A DNA stretch of 22,514 bases from Patescibacteria group bacterium (GTDB lineage: Bacteria; Patescibacteriota; Gracilibacteria; UM-FILTER-43-11). Location: NCBI GenBank assembly GCA_029260955.1, contig JAJDCF010000015.1:1-22514 (forward strand), written 5' to 3'. Position 1 is the stretch's first letter, and the number at the start of each line of letters is the position of its first letter. The translations under genes were made by a program, and so were the position numbers. Positions 14,536 to 21,077 of the stretch are shown piece after piece. A model generated the notes under the pieces. The model was not told where the DNA came from. It searched no databases and was given only the letters and a program-made list of their open reading frames with translations.

Positions 14536-15549
14536 TTAGTCTAGGTTAATTTCTATTTCGCCTCCTTCGGAGAGGTCATTAAAGGAAGTTTCCTTTTCCT
14601 TGTTATCAGTTTTCTTAATAAGTTTAACTGGTTCAGATTTCGAAGTTGTATTTACTTGAGTATCTCGGCGGACCGGTCCCGCTTGAGCTTTAGACTTTCG
14701 CCTTCTTCGTCTTCTTCGTTTCTTTTTGGGTGCTTCAGTTGGAGTAGGTGTTGGTGCAGGAACTTCAGGTTGTGCTGGTTCCTTTGCTTCTTTAGCTTGA
14801 TTGTTCTGTCTGGCCTCTTTGATTACATTGGCCAAGTGCTCAGTGACTGACTCCTTTTTTTCAGTGCTCGGAGTCGGTGCTACCGGAGTTGGCGCTGGAG
14901 CGGGTGGGGGAGTTGGAGCGACTGGAGCTTCTTCTACAGGAACGGTGGCTGGTGTCATTTTAGCCAGCAGATCTAGCTTTTTCTTTTGCATGTCTCTGGT
15001 TCTCCAATACATGTTTTCGGTTTTGCTTTCCTCCTTTTTGTGACCAAAGTAGGCCTCTGTAATCAAGTCATCATCATGTACTTCATCTATGTCTTCGTGC
15101 TCAACTTTTTCAACGTGCTCAAAACCGCCTGAGTCCAGCATGGCAGAAAGATCACCAAGATTCACATCACTTCGGTCCTTTTCTTCTGTAACTTCCGTTT
15201 TCTTGGTTTTCGCACTCTTATCTGTAAGATCAGGGTCCACCAATGCTGATATACCGCGATGATCCCACATGCGTTTTTTTGGTTTGATGGCAAATTCCAG
15301 CATCAAGAGTACATATTTGCCAAAAGTAACATTGTGGATCTTCAGCATGGCCATTGCCAGTGAAAATAGAGCGGGAATGACGATTAATATGTACTCAAGA
15401 ATGTTCAGCTCATAGAGCCTAGAGGTGATCGCGAACAGCACATAGCTGATTCCACCGCCAATGGCGATTATAATCAGTTGTCTAAGGCTGAAGGGGCCTA
15501 CGATCTTATCTTCGATGCCGACGTTTTGAGGAATCTTGTATTGAAGCAA
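14536..15549 (-). CDS. PrgI-family protein with long charged tail
   Basis: 337-residue protein. Residues 1-100 are a PrgI-family domain: YKIPQNVGIEDKIVGPFSLRQ, then two transmembrane helices (about 24-43 and 50-69) and a conserved basic end. PrgI-like proteins are inner-membrane parts of Gram-positive type IV secretion systems. The remaining 235 residues are a hydrophilic, probably disordered tail with acidic stretches, a Pro-rich run (about 200-228) and a cluster of seven consecutive arginines within KKKRRRRRRRKSK (275-287). The start is a TTG; no in-frame ATG lies nearby and the conserved domain begins at once. The tail is far longer than in typical family members and could bind nucleic acid or acidic partners. 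Confidence 0.85.
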   Translation of the reverse strand: MLQYKIPQNVGIEDKIVGPFSLRQLIIIAIGGGISYVLFAITSRLYELNILEYILIVIPALFSLAMAMLKIHNVTFGKYVLLMLEFAIKPKKRMWDHRGISALVDPDLTDKSAKTKKTEVTEEKDRSDVNLGDLSAMLDSGGFEHVEKVEHEDIDEVHDDDLITEAYFGHKKEESKTENMYWRTRDMQKKKLDLLAKMTPATVPVEEAPVAPTPPPAPAPTPVAPTPSTEKKESVTEHLANVIKEARQNNQAKEAKEPAQPEVPAPTPTPTEAPKKKRRRRRRRKSKAQAGPVRRDTQVNTTSKSEPVKLIKKTDNKEKETSFNDLSEGGEIEINLD

Positions 15550-15574
15550 TTCTTTAGGTTCATTTAATCTATAT

Positions 15575-15583
15575 ATTATAGCA
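15575..15583 (-). promoter_or_regulatory. Extended -10 promoter of PrgI-family gene
   Basis: Minus-strand TGCTATAAT, a perfect extended -10, lies directly after the T-run of the terminator upstream. The leader would be about 19 bases to the TTG start at 15549. Confidence 0.55.
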
Positions 15584-15612
15584 AAAAAACCCCCAAAAAT
15601 AAAGGGTTTTAT
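15584..15612 (-). terminator. Rho-independent terminator of the 355-residue gene
   Basis: On the minus strand AAAACCC and GGGTTTT form a seven-base-pair stem with an 11-base loop, followed by a T-run. It lies 32 bases after the stop at 15644. It is short, but the T-run continues the stem. Confidence 0.6.
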
Positions 15613-15643
15613 TTAAGTTTAAGCCAATAATAAGCTCCTAGCC

Positions 15644-16711
15644 TTATTGTCCAAGTAGGTTGATCCTAATCAATCTTCGCTGTAGTTCTATGGCAAGCGG
15701 TTGTTCACCGATTTCTTGTCTTCTATGAAGCGCTTGCTGAAGAACCCTGTCAGCGTTTTCTTTGTCCTCTCCTTCAGGCATTTCTGACTGAAGTTTTCTT
15801 CTTAGTTTAGCTACTTCACGTCCCGGTATCATTTCAGTCAGAATGTTGTCTACCCCGGTTTCCTGCTCCAGCATTTTGAGGGTGAGTTCGATTCTTTGAA
15901 TGAGCTCTACTATTAGACCCAGGATATGCTCTATGCGGAGTTCTAAATTATAGTGGTTAAGGATTTTATTTACAGCTTCATCTGAGGCACCATGCGACAA
16001 TTCTTCAAATAGCAGTGCTGCTGTTTTTTGGGTGTCTTTTGACATTGTATAAACCCTTAACAAGGATGCTAAGACCATCTGGTAATAGGTGACTGCTCTT
16101 ACAAGAACGTCTTCTGATACATGGTCAACTTTTTCTCTTGCCCTTTCAAGTGTTGATTTGATGGCTAGCCTTCCGGTTTCATTGCGACCTTTTATGGTAA
16201 TTGCTTGATGAACATCTTTTTCGCGGGTGGGGTCAAAAGGAGGTACTTCTATATCTGGCAAATCACCAATTGTGGGGGCTTCTCTCAACCTAGTTGCGAC
16301 TTCTCTGGGCCCTAGGTATTTTGTGCCCGATAGTCTTCCAAGGCCATTTAACATGCCTGCTCTGGATTCACCCAGGTCCTTAACTAGTTGTTCAAGACAG
16401 GGGAAATGGAGAGTCGCTATACCCTTTTTATCAACATGAATGGCTTTTCTGAGTGCTGTCCATGCTTTAGAGGCTTCTTCTTTAAAAGAATGAACAGTAC
16501 TTTCTCTTTTGACCATATTAAGTTGAATCTCGCCCAGCTTTAAAAGCTCGAGAACGCGTCTACTACCGTCAATTCTTCCGATGACATCGAGAACGCTGGT
16601 GAGTGTTACCTCAAATTCTTCAAACCTAGATTGGTTTATTTTGATATCTGCGATCTGCTCCTCGGATAACGCGATTTGTGGTTCAAGTGGTTTTTTTGGG
16701 TCGAAGGACAT
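15644..16711 (-). CDS. Hypothetical soluble helical protein
   Basis: Unrecognised 355-residue protein, predicted to be almost wholly alpha-helical and cytoplasmic, with no signal peptide or membrane segment. Two helical parts are joined by a proline-containing linker near residues 148-165 (IGDLPDIEVPPFDPTRE). Long amphipathic runs near 255-300 (HILGLIVELIQRIELTLKML) may form a coiled coil. The gene has its own consensus promoter and terminator, so it is a single-gene unit. It is divergent from another unknown gene with promoters back to back. No function is assigned. Confidence 0.78.
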   Translation of the reverse strand: MSFDPKKPLEPQIALSEEQIADIKINQSRFEEFEVTLTSVLDVIGRIDGSRRVLELLKLGEIQLNMVKRESTVHSFKEEASKAWTALRKAIHVDKKGIATLHFPCLEQLVKDLGESRAGMLNGLGRLSGTKYLGPREVATRLREAPTIGDLPDIEVPPFDPTREKDVHQAITIKGRNETGRLAIKSTLERAREKVDHVSEDVLVRAVTYYQMVLASLLRVYTMSKDTQKTAALLFEELSHGASDEAVNKILNHYNLELRIEHILGLIVELIQRIELTLKMLEQETGVDNILTEMIPGREVAKLRRKLQSEMPEGEDKENADRVLQQALHRRQEIGEQPLAIELQRRLIRINLLGQ

Positions 16712-16736
16712 GGCAATTAGGTTAGGGCATGCGCAT

Positions 16737-16765
16737 AATTTAAACTATTTATGTGTGTTTGTCAA
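16737..16765 (-). promoter_or_regulatory. Promoter of the 355-residue gene
   Basis: Minus-strand TTGACA (16760-16765), a 17-base spacer and TAAATT (16737-16742). Its -35 lies eight bases from the -35 of the divergent promoter. Confidence 0.65.
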
Positions 16766-16773
16766 TGTTTAGC

Positions 16774-16801
16774 TTTACAGACCAAGCTTTTTTGATATAA
16801 T
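16774..16801 (+). promoter_or_regulatory. Promoter of the 130-residue gene
   Basis: TTTACA (16774-16779), a 16-base spacer and TATAAT (16796-16801) in extended context (TGATATAAT). Predicted transcription starts near 16808. Confidence 0.7.
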
Positions 16802-16847
16802 AGAGGTGCTTCTTATTCTAATTCAAATGGCAGGAGGATTGAACAAA

Positions 16848-17240
16848 ATGCAGGCGCTTGATTTAAGTTCTTCCAGTGAGGCTAAGGTACTCACTCCTTT
16901 AGAGAAAGGTAGATCAACAGCTAGGCAGATTTGGAAAGAGTTGGGGCCTAAGGCAGGTGAAGAGGTTGATTGGGATGTTCTTAAGCAGGCACTCTCTGAA
17001 CAGATTAGTGATCCTGATGAGCGGCTTTTTGCAATGCTTGGTCTATCTGAATTGTCGAAAGCCAGAGTAGAAGACTTTTTGGCGGCCACTGAGTTTGATA
17101 GTAGCGAAGTATTGGCTAGGATGAATCAAGAGCTAGATGCACGACATGGTGAAGCGGAGCCTGTTGTAAAAGAGGCACGTGAATCAAGTAAAAGACTTAT
17201 ATCTTCTGGTGAGGATGTTATTGAAGATGACGTTGCTTAA
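16848..17240 (+). CDS. Hypothetical acidic protein with a Shine-Dalgarno-led start
   Basis: Unrecognised soluble protein of 130 residues, acidic and helical, with a disordered acidic C-terminus (SSGEDVIEDDVA). AGGAGG at 16832-16837 lies ten bases before the ATG at 16848 and decides this start over the in-frame ATG at 16827 and GTG at 16806. Strong Shine-Dalgarno sequences are otherwise rare in the window. The segment PDERLFAMLGLSELSKARVEDFL looks like a small helical unit, but no family is evident. The stop lies two bases from the stop of the converging SLH gene. It is divergent from the 355-residue unknown gene and may share regulation with it. Confidence 0.72.
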   Translation: MQALDLSSSSEAKVLTPLEKGRSTARQIWKELGPKAGEEVDWDVLKQALSEQISDPDERLFAMLGLSELSKARVEDFLAATEFDSSEVLARMNQELDARHGEAEPVVKEARESSKRLISSGEDVIEDDVA

Positions 17241-17242
17241 GC

Positions 17243-19264
17243 CTATTCTTCAGCTCCGTTTTTAAGCTCAATAGCTTTTACTGCTAGCTTGGCCATTTCG
17301 CCGCGTTTCATATTTCTTGCTGGGCCAAAAGAGTCGTATTGAATAGTGCCGTTTGGTAAACGAATGCCATCAATTAAGCGATGATGCAGAGCAAAATTGG
17401 TTGCTGGAAAGTACCATTCCTTGGTCAGAATGTCTTCGAAGTTATCTGCACGTTGCCCTACGGTTGTCAGATCGAATTGAAAGGCCTGCATAAGAATCTT
17501 GATTGCTTCTACTCGGTTGATAGGGGAATCAGGCTTGAAGGAACCATCTGGGTATCCATTTATCAGCCCAAGCTGCTTAGCTCTTTTTACGTATGGTACG
17601 TACCAGGCATAAAGCGGAACATCGAAAAATGGAGCGTCCTCTACATATTCAAAAACGTCTACATCTTCACCGATGGCGTTGAGAGCGATTTTAGTGAATT
17701 CTGCGCGAGTCAAAATGTCGTCAGGTGCAAAGACACCTTTTGCACGACCTTTGACGTATTCCCAGCGGTAAAGCTGTTCGATGTAGTTTTTGGCCCAGTG
17801 ATCTATAGTGTCTTTAAAAACGATAGAGTTATAGCTTAGCCCGGGTTGGGCTATAAGAAAGGTTCCTGTTGTGTTTGAGATAATGCTAACTGCATCGCCC
17901 GTATCGTTTATGGAAACAAGGGACGGATCATGTACAAAATACTCTTCTGTGAGTGGATCGAAGGTAAAAACGGTTATCTTTTCTCCTTCGTTGTAGCGAT
18001 CCGTGAAAGGTACGGTGACTTTTATACTGGGGCTAAAACGAAGCTCACCTCCTTCGGCCGGTTCCAAATGAAAAATGGACTTGAAGGAATATCCGAAATT
18101 GATAGGAAAAGACTTTGAATAAAGGTTATCTGGTGGCAGCAAATAACCCGTAAAGTTGCTGCCATCTAAATTAGTTATATGTGTGTCGCGCTCGAGGTCA
18201 ATTACTGTACCGCCTTCCAGATCTACAAAGTGAATGGGGCGGGGGATTACTCCCTCGTGTTCTGGAGTAATGTAAAGCGCTGGCCTTGTGCTGATTGTCA
18301 TAGGTGTGTCAGAGCCAAAAAGCGGAGCAGTGGCCGCATTGGCTTTATAGTCATCCGTATTTTGATCGCCAAGTCTTATGACACATACGTTGCTCTTTAG
18401 AACATGTCCATAATTACATTCCTCTACTTGGCACTCAGGGTAGCTGGTAACGGACTTGGCATTGGGTTTTTCTGCGCAGCTGAATATATAGTTTTGAGTT
18501 ACAAGATTGCTTTTATTGTTATTAGTATCAACTCCAAAATACTTTAATGTGGTGTTTGTTTTTATGCTAAGTGGTTTGCTGAAAACCTTGCCCGACACGC
18601 TAGGAGTTGAGCCGTCCATGGTGTAATAGACCTTGGCGCCTTCATCAATGTATTCGTCGCTAAAAGTTAATTCTCCGTCATAGGCAGTGAGTGTAAGAGA
18701 TTGCCCCACACTGTAGCTCCCCCCACTTGGTCTGGCGACCACATTGGGTGGATTAACATCTGTAAATTCACCAGTGAAGAAGGTGGACACAAAACGGTCC
18801 AAATTCATGTTACCAGGAATATCTTTGACTTTTTCGACAATGATCGAGTAGTCCTTTTCACCTTCTAATTCTTCAAGAAAACTAACGGTTAGGTCTACTT
18901 GGTTTTCTGCCAGTTCAAATTCTACATTTATAACATTGTTGAATTGCTTGAATATGACACTGTTACTATTAATACTGGTTGGATCCACGGGTTCGTTGAA
19001 TGTCACCACTATTTGATTGGTCAAAGTGGATACTCCGGTTTGATTATTTGGAATACTAACTGCAAACACACTTGGGGGAGTCATATCTTCTAGTTCACAG
19101 TAGCTGCTACAACCATCACGATTGTCAAAATTACCGTCGTCACATGCCTCTCCTTCGCTTAATATGCCATCGCCACAATATGAGGCCTCTGCTATAACAG
19201 GGCTTCCTAGCGTGAAAACCAGAAGAAGTAATATAAAACTGATTTTTTTAAAAATATTATTCAT
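17243..19264 (-). CDS. Secreted SLH-domain surface protein
   Basis: 673-residue exported protein. A signal peptide (about 1-27, ending VIAEA) is followed by a Cys-rich DUF4215-like repeat (CGDGILSEGEACDDGN...DGCSSYC). Next come a Big_5 Ig-like domain (about 62-165), a chitobiase/FN3-like domain (about 172-262; YYTMDGSTPS), a Cys-containing linker, and a beta-rich region (about 320-470) possibly of ZU5 type. Three SLH domains (about 480-673) follow: FKDTIDHWAKNYI, FFDVPLYAWYVPYVKRAKQ, and FEDILTKEWYFPA. SLH domains anchor proteins to pyruvylated wall polymers, so this is probably an S-layer-associated cell-surface protein. The ATG at 19264 is chosen because a GTG at 19282 overlaps efp and precedes the signal peptide. 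It lies ten bases after efp, in the same operon. Confidence 0.92.
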   Translation of the reverse strand: MNNIFKKISFILLLLVFTLGSPVIAEASYCGDGILSEGEACDDGNFDNRDGCSSYCELEDMTPPSVFAVSIPNNQTGVSTLTNQIVVTFNEPVDPTSINSNSVIFKQFNNVINVEFELAENQVDLTVSFLEELEGEKDYSIIVEKVKDIPGNMNLDRFVSTFFTGEFTDVNPPNVVARPSGGSYSVGQSLTLTAYDGELTFSDEYIDEGAKVYYTMDGSTPSVSGKVFSKPLSIKTNTTLKYFGVDTNNNKSNLVTQNYIFSCAEKPNAKSVTSYPECQVEECNYGHVLKSNVCVIRLGDQNTDDYKANAATAPLFGSDTPMTISTRPALYITPEHEGVIPRPIHFVDLEGGTVIDLERDTHITNLDGSNFTGYLLPPDNLYSKSFPINFGYSFKSIFHLEPAEGGELRFSPSIKVTVPFTDRYNEGEKITVFTFDPLTEEYFVHDPSLVSINDTGDAVSIISNTTGTFLIAQPGLSYNSIVFKDTIDHWAKNYIEQLYRWEYVKGRAKGVFAPDDILTRAEFTKIALNAIGEDVDVFEYVEDAPFFDVPLYAWYVPYVKRAKQLGLINGYPDGSFKPDSPINRVEAIKILMQAFQFDLTTVGQRADNFEDILTKEWYFPATNFALHHRLIDGIRLPNGTIQYDSFGPARNMKRGEMAKLAVKAIELKNGAEE

Positions 19265-19274
19265 GATAATTACT

Positions 19275-19838
19275 TTATTCACTAGAGCGGCTGTCGTATT
19301 GGCCCGTTTCGGTGTTGATCACAAGTTTATCACCTTCTTTGACGAAAAGGGGGACATTTATTGTGACACCGGTTTCTAAGGTAGCGGGTTTAGTGCCGCC
19401 TTGGGCGGTATCTCCTTTAACTCCTGGCACAGTACTGGTGACTGCTAGAGTAACTTTAACTGGTGGCTGAAGGCCAATTGGCCTTTCTTCATAAAGTGTT
19501 ACGTAGACTTCCGTGTCATCCTTCAGGTATTTCAAAATATCTTCGATATCCCCTGTGTTCATTTCAAATTGTTCGTAGCTTTCGTTATCCATGAAGTGGG
19601 CACTGGATCCATCACTGTAGAGGTATTGACACTTTTTTCGTTCTATTTCGGCAAATTCAAATGATTCTCCGGCTAAAAAAGTCTTATCAAGTGAGTTTCC
19701 TGTAATAAGGTTACGTAATTTGGTGCGCATGACAGGTTTGCTGGCATCTTTGCGCATGAATTGGTTCTTGGTGACCAGGTAAGGATCACCGTTAACTTTT
19801 ACGACGCTACCTGTGCGAATGTCCGTTAGATTACCCAT
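19275..19838 (-). CDS. efp: Elongation factor P
   Basis: 187-residue translation factor that relieves ribosome stalling at polyproline. It has a KOW-like N-terminal domain, a central OB domain (YLYSDGSSAHFMDNESYEQ) and a C-terminal OB domain (VPGVKGDTAQGGTKPATLETG), the usual order and length. The loop that reaches the peptidyl-transferase centre reads FMRKDASKPVMR. Aligned to the E. coli loop FVKPGKGQAFAR, the modified Lys34 falls on an alanine, with lysines at nearby positions, so the modification state is uncertain. Proline-rich products in this window, such as the PrgI tail, are possible clients. The gene is followed by the SLH gene at ten bases and preceded by an extended -10 promoter. 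Confidence 0.96.
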   Translation of the reverse strand: MGNLTDIRTGSVVKVNGDPYLVTKNQFMRKDASKPVMRTKLRNLITGNSLDKTFLAGESFEFAEIERKKCQYLYSDGSSAHFMDNESYEQFEMNTGDIEDILKYLKDDTEVYVTLYEERPIGLQPPVKVTLAVTSTVPGVKGDTAQGGTKPATLETGVTINVPLFVKEGDKLVINTETGQYDSRSSE

Positions 19839-19863
19839 TTTTTTCGGAAATTATTTCAGAAGG

Positions 19864-19872
19864 ATTATATCA
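19864..19872 (-). promoter_or_regulatory. Extended -10 promoter of efp
   Basis: Minus-strand TGATATAAT. No good -35 exists at 17 bases, where the GC-rich terminator of the upstream gene begins. The leader would be about 18 bases. Confidence 0.55.
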
Positions 19873-19887
19873 TATATTTTTTAAAAT

Positions 19888-19919
19888 CTCCCGATCCCGA
19901 CAGAAGCCGGGACCGGGAG
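19888..19919 (-). terminator. GC-rich hairpin terminator of the low-complexity gene
   Basis: CTCCCG-A-TCCCG pairs with CGGGA-C-CGGGAG around an eight-base loop (one A/C mismatch, 11 pairs). On the minus strand it is followed by ATTTT, a weak T-run. It lies about 100 bases after the stop at 20024, and the bases between hold no feature I can name. Confidence 0.6.
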
Positions 19920-20023
19920 GGGATCGTCACTTTGCGCTGCCAGAACGCGGACTACTGTCGCCATCGTCTGCTCAACAACTTGTCGTGACTCTATTCACCT
20001 ACCTTTCTTGGGCGTTGCCCCTA

Positions 20024-20848
20024 CTACTCGCCGTCCTTGGATGCCTCGGCCTCGTCCTCGCCGTCATCGTCGTCGCCATCGCTTGGATCCGGAGGAGTAG
20101 AAGGTTCCGCATCTGCCTTGGGCTCCTCGTCCTCTTTGGACGTTTTGCCTTCGGCTTCTTCGGATTTTCCCGCGGCATCACCGGGGTCGGGGGCACCAGC
20201 ATCCTCGTCCTCGGTTGGAGCCTCTGCGGCTTCCTTGGTCGCTTCGGGGTCCTCGGGCTTTTCGTCCTCGGCTTCGGCTTCTTTTCCCTCGGCGCTCTTT
20301 TCCTCGGTCGACGCGTCGGGTACGGGATCTGTGTCGGGCACTGGGTCTGGTTCAGGCACAGTGTCCGGCTTGGGCGGCTTGGAGTCAGGTCGCGGCACCT
20401 TGGGCTTCTCGGGCTGGCGTGTTTCGGGTGGTTCGGGATGGGACTCCTCGACCGGCTCGGGCTCGCTGACTTCGTCACCGACCACGACCGGTTCCTTGTT
20501 GGCTGCGGCAGCATCGAACGTGTCGTTGCCGTCGTTGTCCGTGGACTCTGCCTTCGCAGCCTTCTTGGCCGCCTTGGCCGCCTTCTTGGCAGCCTTCTTC
20601 GCGGCCTTGAGCTCCAGAGTGAAAGCCTCGATGCGCTTCATTGCTTCATCGATGTGCTCCTCCGGAGGGTCGTAGCCCAGGAAGATGAAGTACACGCCCA
20701 GGTCAGTTCTGAGAGAGCCCTTGATGGCCTCCCAGATGTCAGGCAACAGGCTCTTCTTCTTTTTCTTCTTCTTTGGCTCCTTGGGTGCTACTTCCACGGT
20801 TGCGACCACTTCTTCTTTTTCTTCTACTGGGGGGGAACTTGCGCTCAT
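20024..20848 (-). CDS. Low-complexity Lys/Ala/Glu/Pro-rich protein in a GC-rich island
   Basis: Predicted 274-residue protein. The N-terminus has seven consecutive lysines (26-32), then a short ordered-looking segment (34-80; LLPDIWEAIKGSLRTDLGVYFIFLGYDPPEEHIDEAMKRIE in part). An Ala-Lys run of (K)AAK units follows (81-100), like the tail of histone H1. The rest is a long disordered acidic and Pro-Glu-Asp region with PDPVPD repeats. No catalytic motif, signal peptide or membrane helix is seen. The DNA is clearly richer in G and C than its neighbours, with codons such as GCC, GAG, GAC and AAG preferred. A consensus promoter and a terminator flank it, which supports a real unit. It may be a nucleic-acid-binding or scaffold protein, a transferred gene, or foreign DNA joined in assembly. 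Confidence 0.65.
   Translation of the reverse strand: MSASSPPVEEKEEVVATVEVAPKEPKKKKKKKSLLPDIWEAIKGSLRTDLGVYFIFLGYDPPEEHIDEAMKRIEAFTLELKAAKKAAKKAAKAAKKAAKAESTDNDGNDTFDAAAANKEPVVVGDEVSEPEPVEESHPEPPETRQPEKPKVPRPDSKPPKPDTVPEPDPVPDTDPVPDASTEEKSAEGKEAEAEDEKPEDPEATKEAAEAPTEDEDAGAPDPGDAAGKSEEAEGKTSKEDEEPKADAEPSTPPDPSDGDDDDGEDEAEASKDGE
20551..20609 (-). repeat. Imperfect 12-base tandem repeat encoding Ala-Lys units
   Basis: Repeated variants of GCCGCCTTCTTG (plus strand) encode alternating Ala-Ala-Lys units of the low-complexity protein. Such repeats can change copy number by slippage. Confidence 0.6.
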
Positions 20849-20882
20849 GGCTTTAATAGCCCTTTCAATCCGTTTTGTGGGT

Positions 20883-20909
20883 TTATAAGGTAGTGATAAG
20901 TAAGATCAT
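20883..20909 (-). CDS. Eight-codon leader ORF (MILLITTL)
   Basis: On the minus strand GGAGGTG (20911-20917) is followed after one base by ATG and eight codons, then TAA. It lies in the roughly 80-base leader of the low-complexity gene, starting 59 bases before that gene. The main gene has no comparable Shine-Dalgarno sequence. It may be a leader peptide that controls translation downstream, or chance. Confidence 0.35.
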   Translation of the reverse strand: MILLITTL

Positions 20910-20935
20910 GCACCTCCAAAGAGGGCAGTGCGGGT

Positions 20936-20964
20936 AATATAGTACCACTGGTTCCTTTTGTCAA
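20936..20964 (-). promoter_or_regulatory. Consensus promoter of the low-complexity gene
   Basis: Minus-strand TTGACA (20959-20964), a 17-base spacer and TATATT (20936-20941), among the best -35/-10 pairs in the window. It lies eight bases after the tRNA 3' end and drives a leader of about 80 bases. Confidence 0.7.
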
Positions 20965-20971
20965 GATGGAA

Positions 20972-21048
20972 TGGTGGGCCTGGCTGGACTTGAACCAGCG
21001 ACAAATCGATTATGAGTCGACTGCTCTAACCAACTGAGCTACAGGCCC
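20972..21048 (-). tRNA. tRNA-Ile2 (CAU, lysidine type)
   Basis: Cloverleaf of 77 bases including CCA. The acceptor GGGCCTG pairs with CAGGCCC; discriminator A. The anticodon loop CTCATAA carries CAT. The anticodon arm and T arm (GACTCATAATCG, GTCGCTGGTTCAAG) closely match bacterial tRNA-Ile2, whose C34 is changed to lysidine by TilS so that it reads AUA. Elongator tRNA-Met is the alternative. The initiator is ruled out because the anticodon stem lacks the three G-C pairs. Confidence 0.9.
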
Positions 21049-21077
21049 GCAGTGTCAATAATTTATCACAGATTAAG

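Noticed and set aside
19985..20893. Long plus-strand frames (302 and 212 codons) across the GC-rich island
   Set aside because: They are mirror readings of Glu/Asp/Lys-rich codons on the minus strand, giving Leu/Phe/Gly-rich or Ser/Ala-rich low-complexity proteins. The minus frame has a consensus promoter and a terminator.
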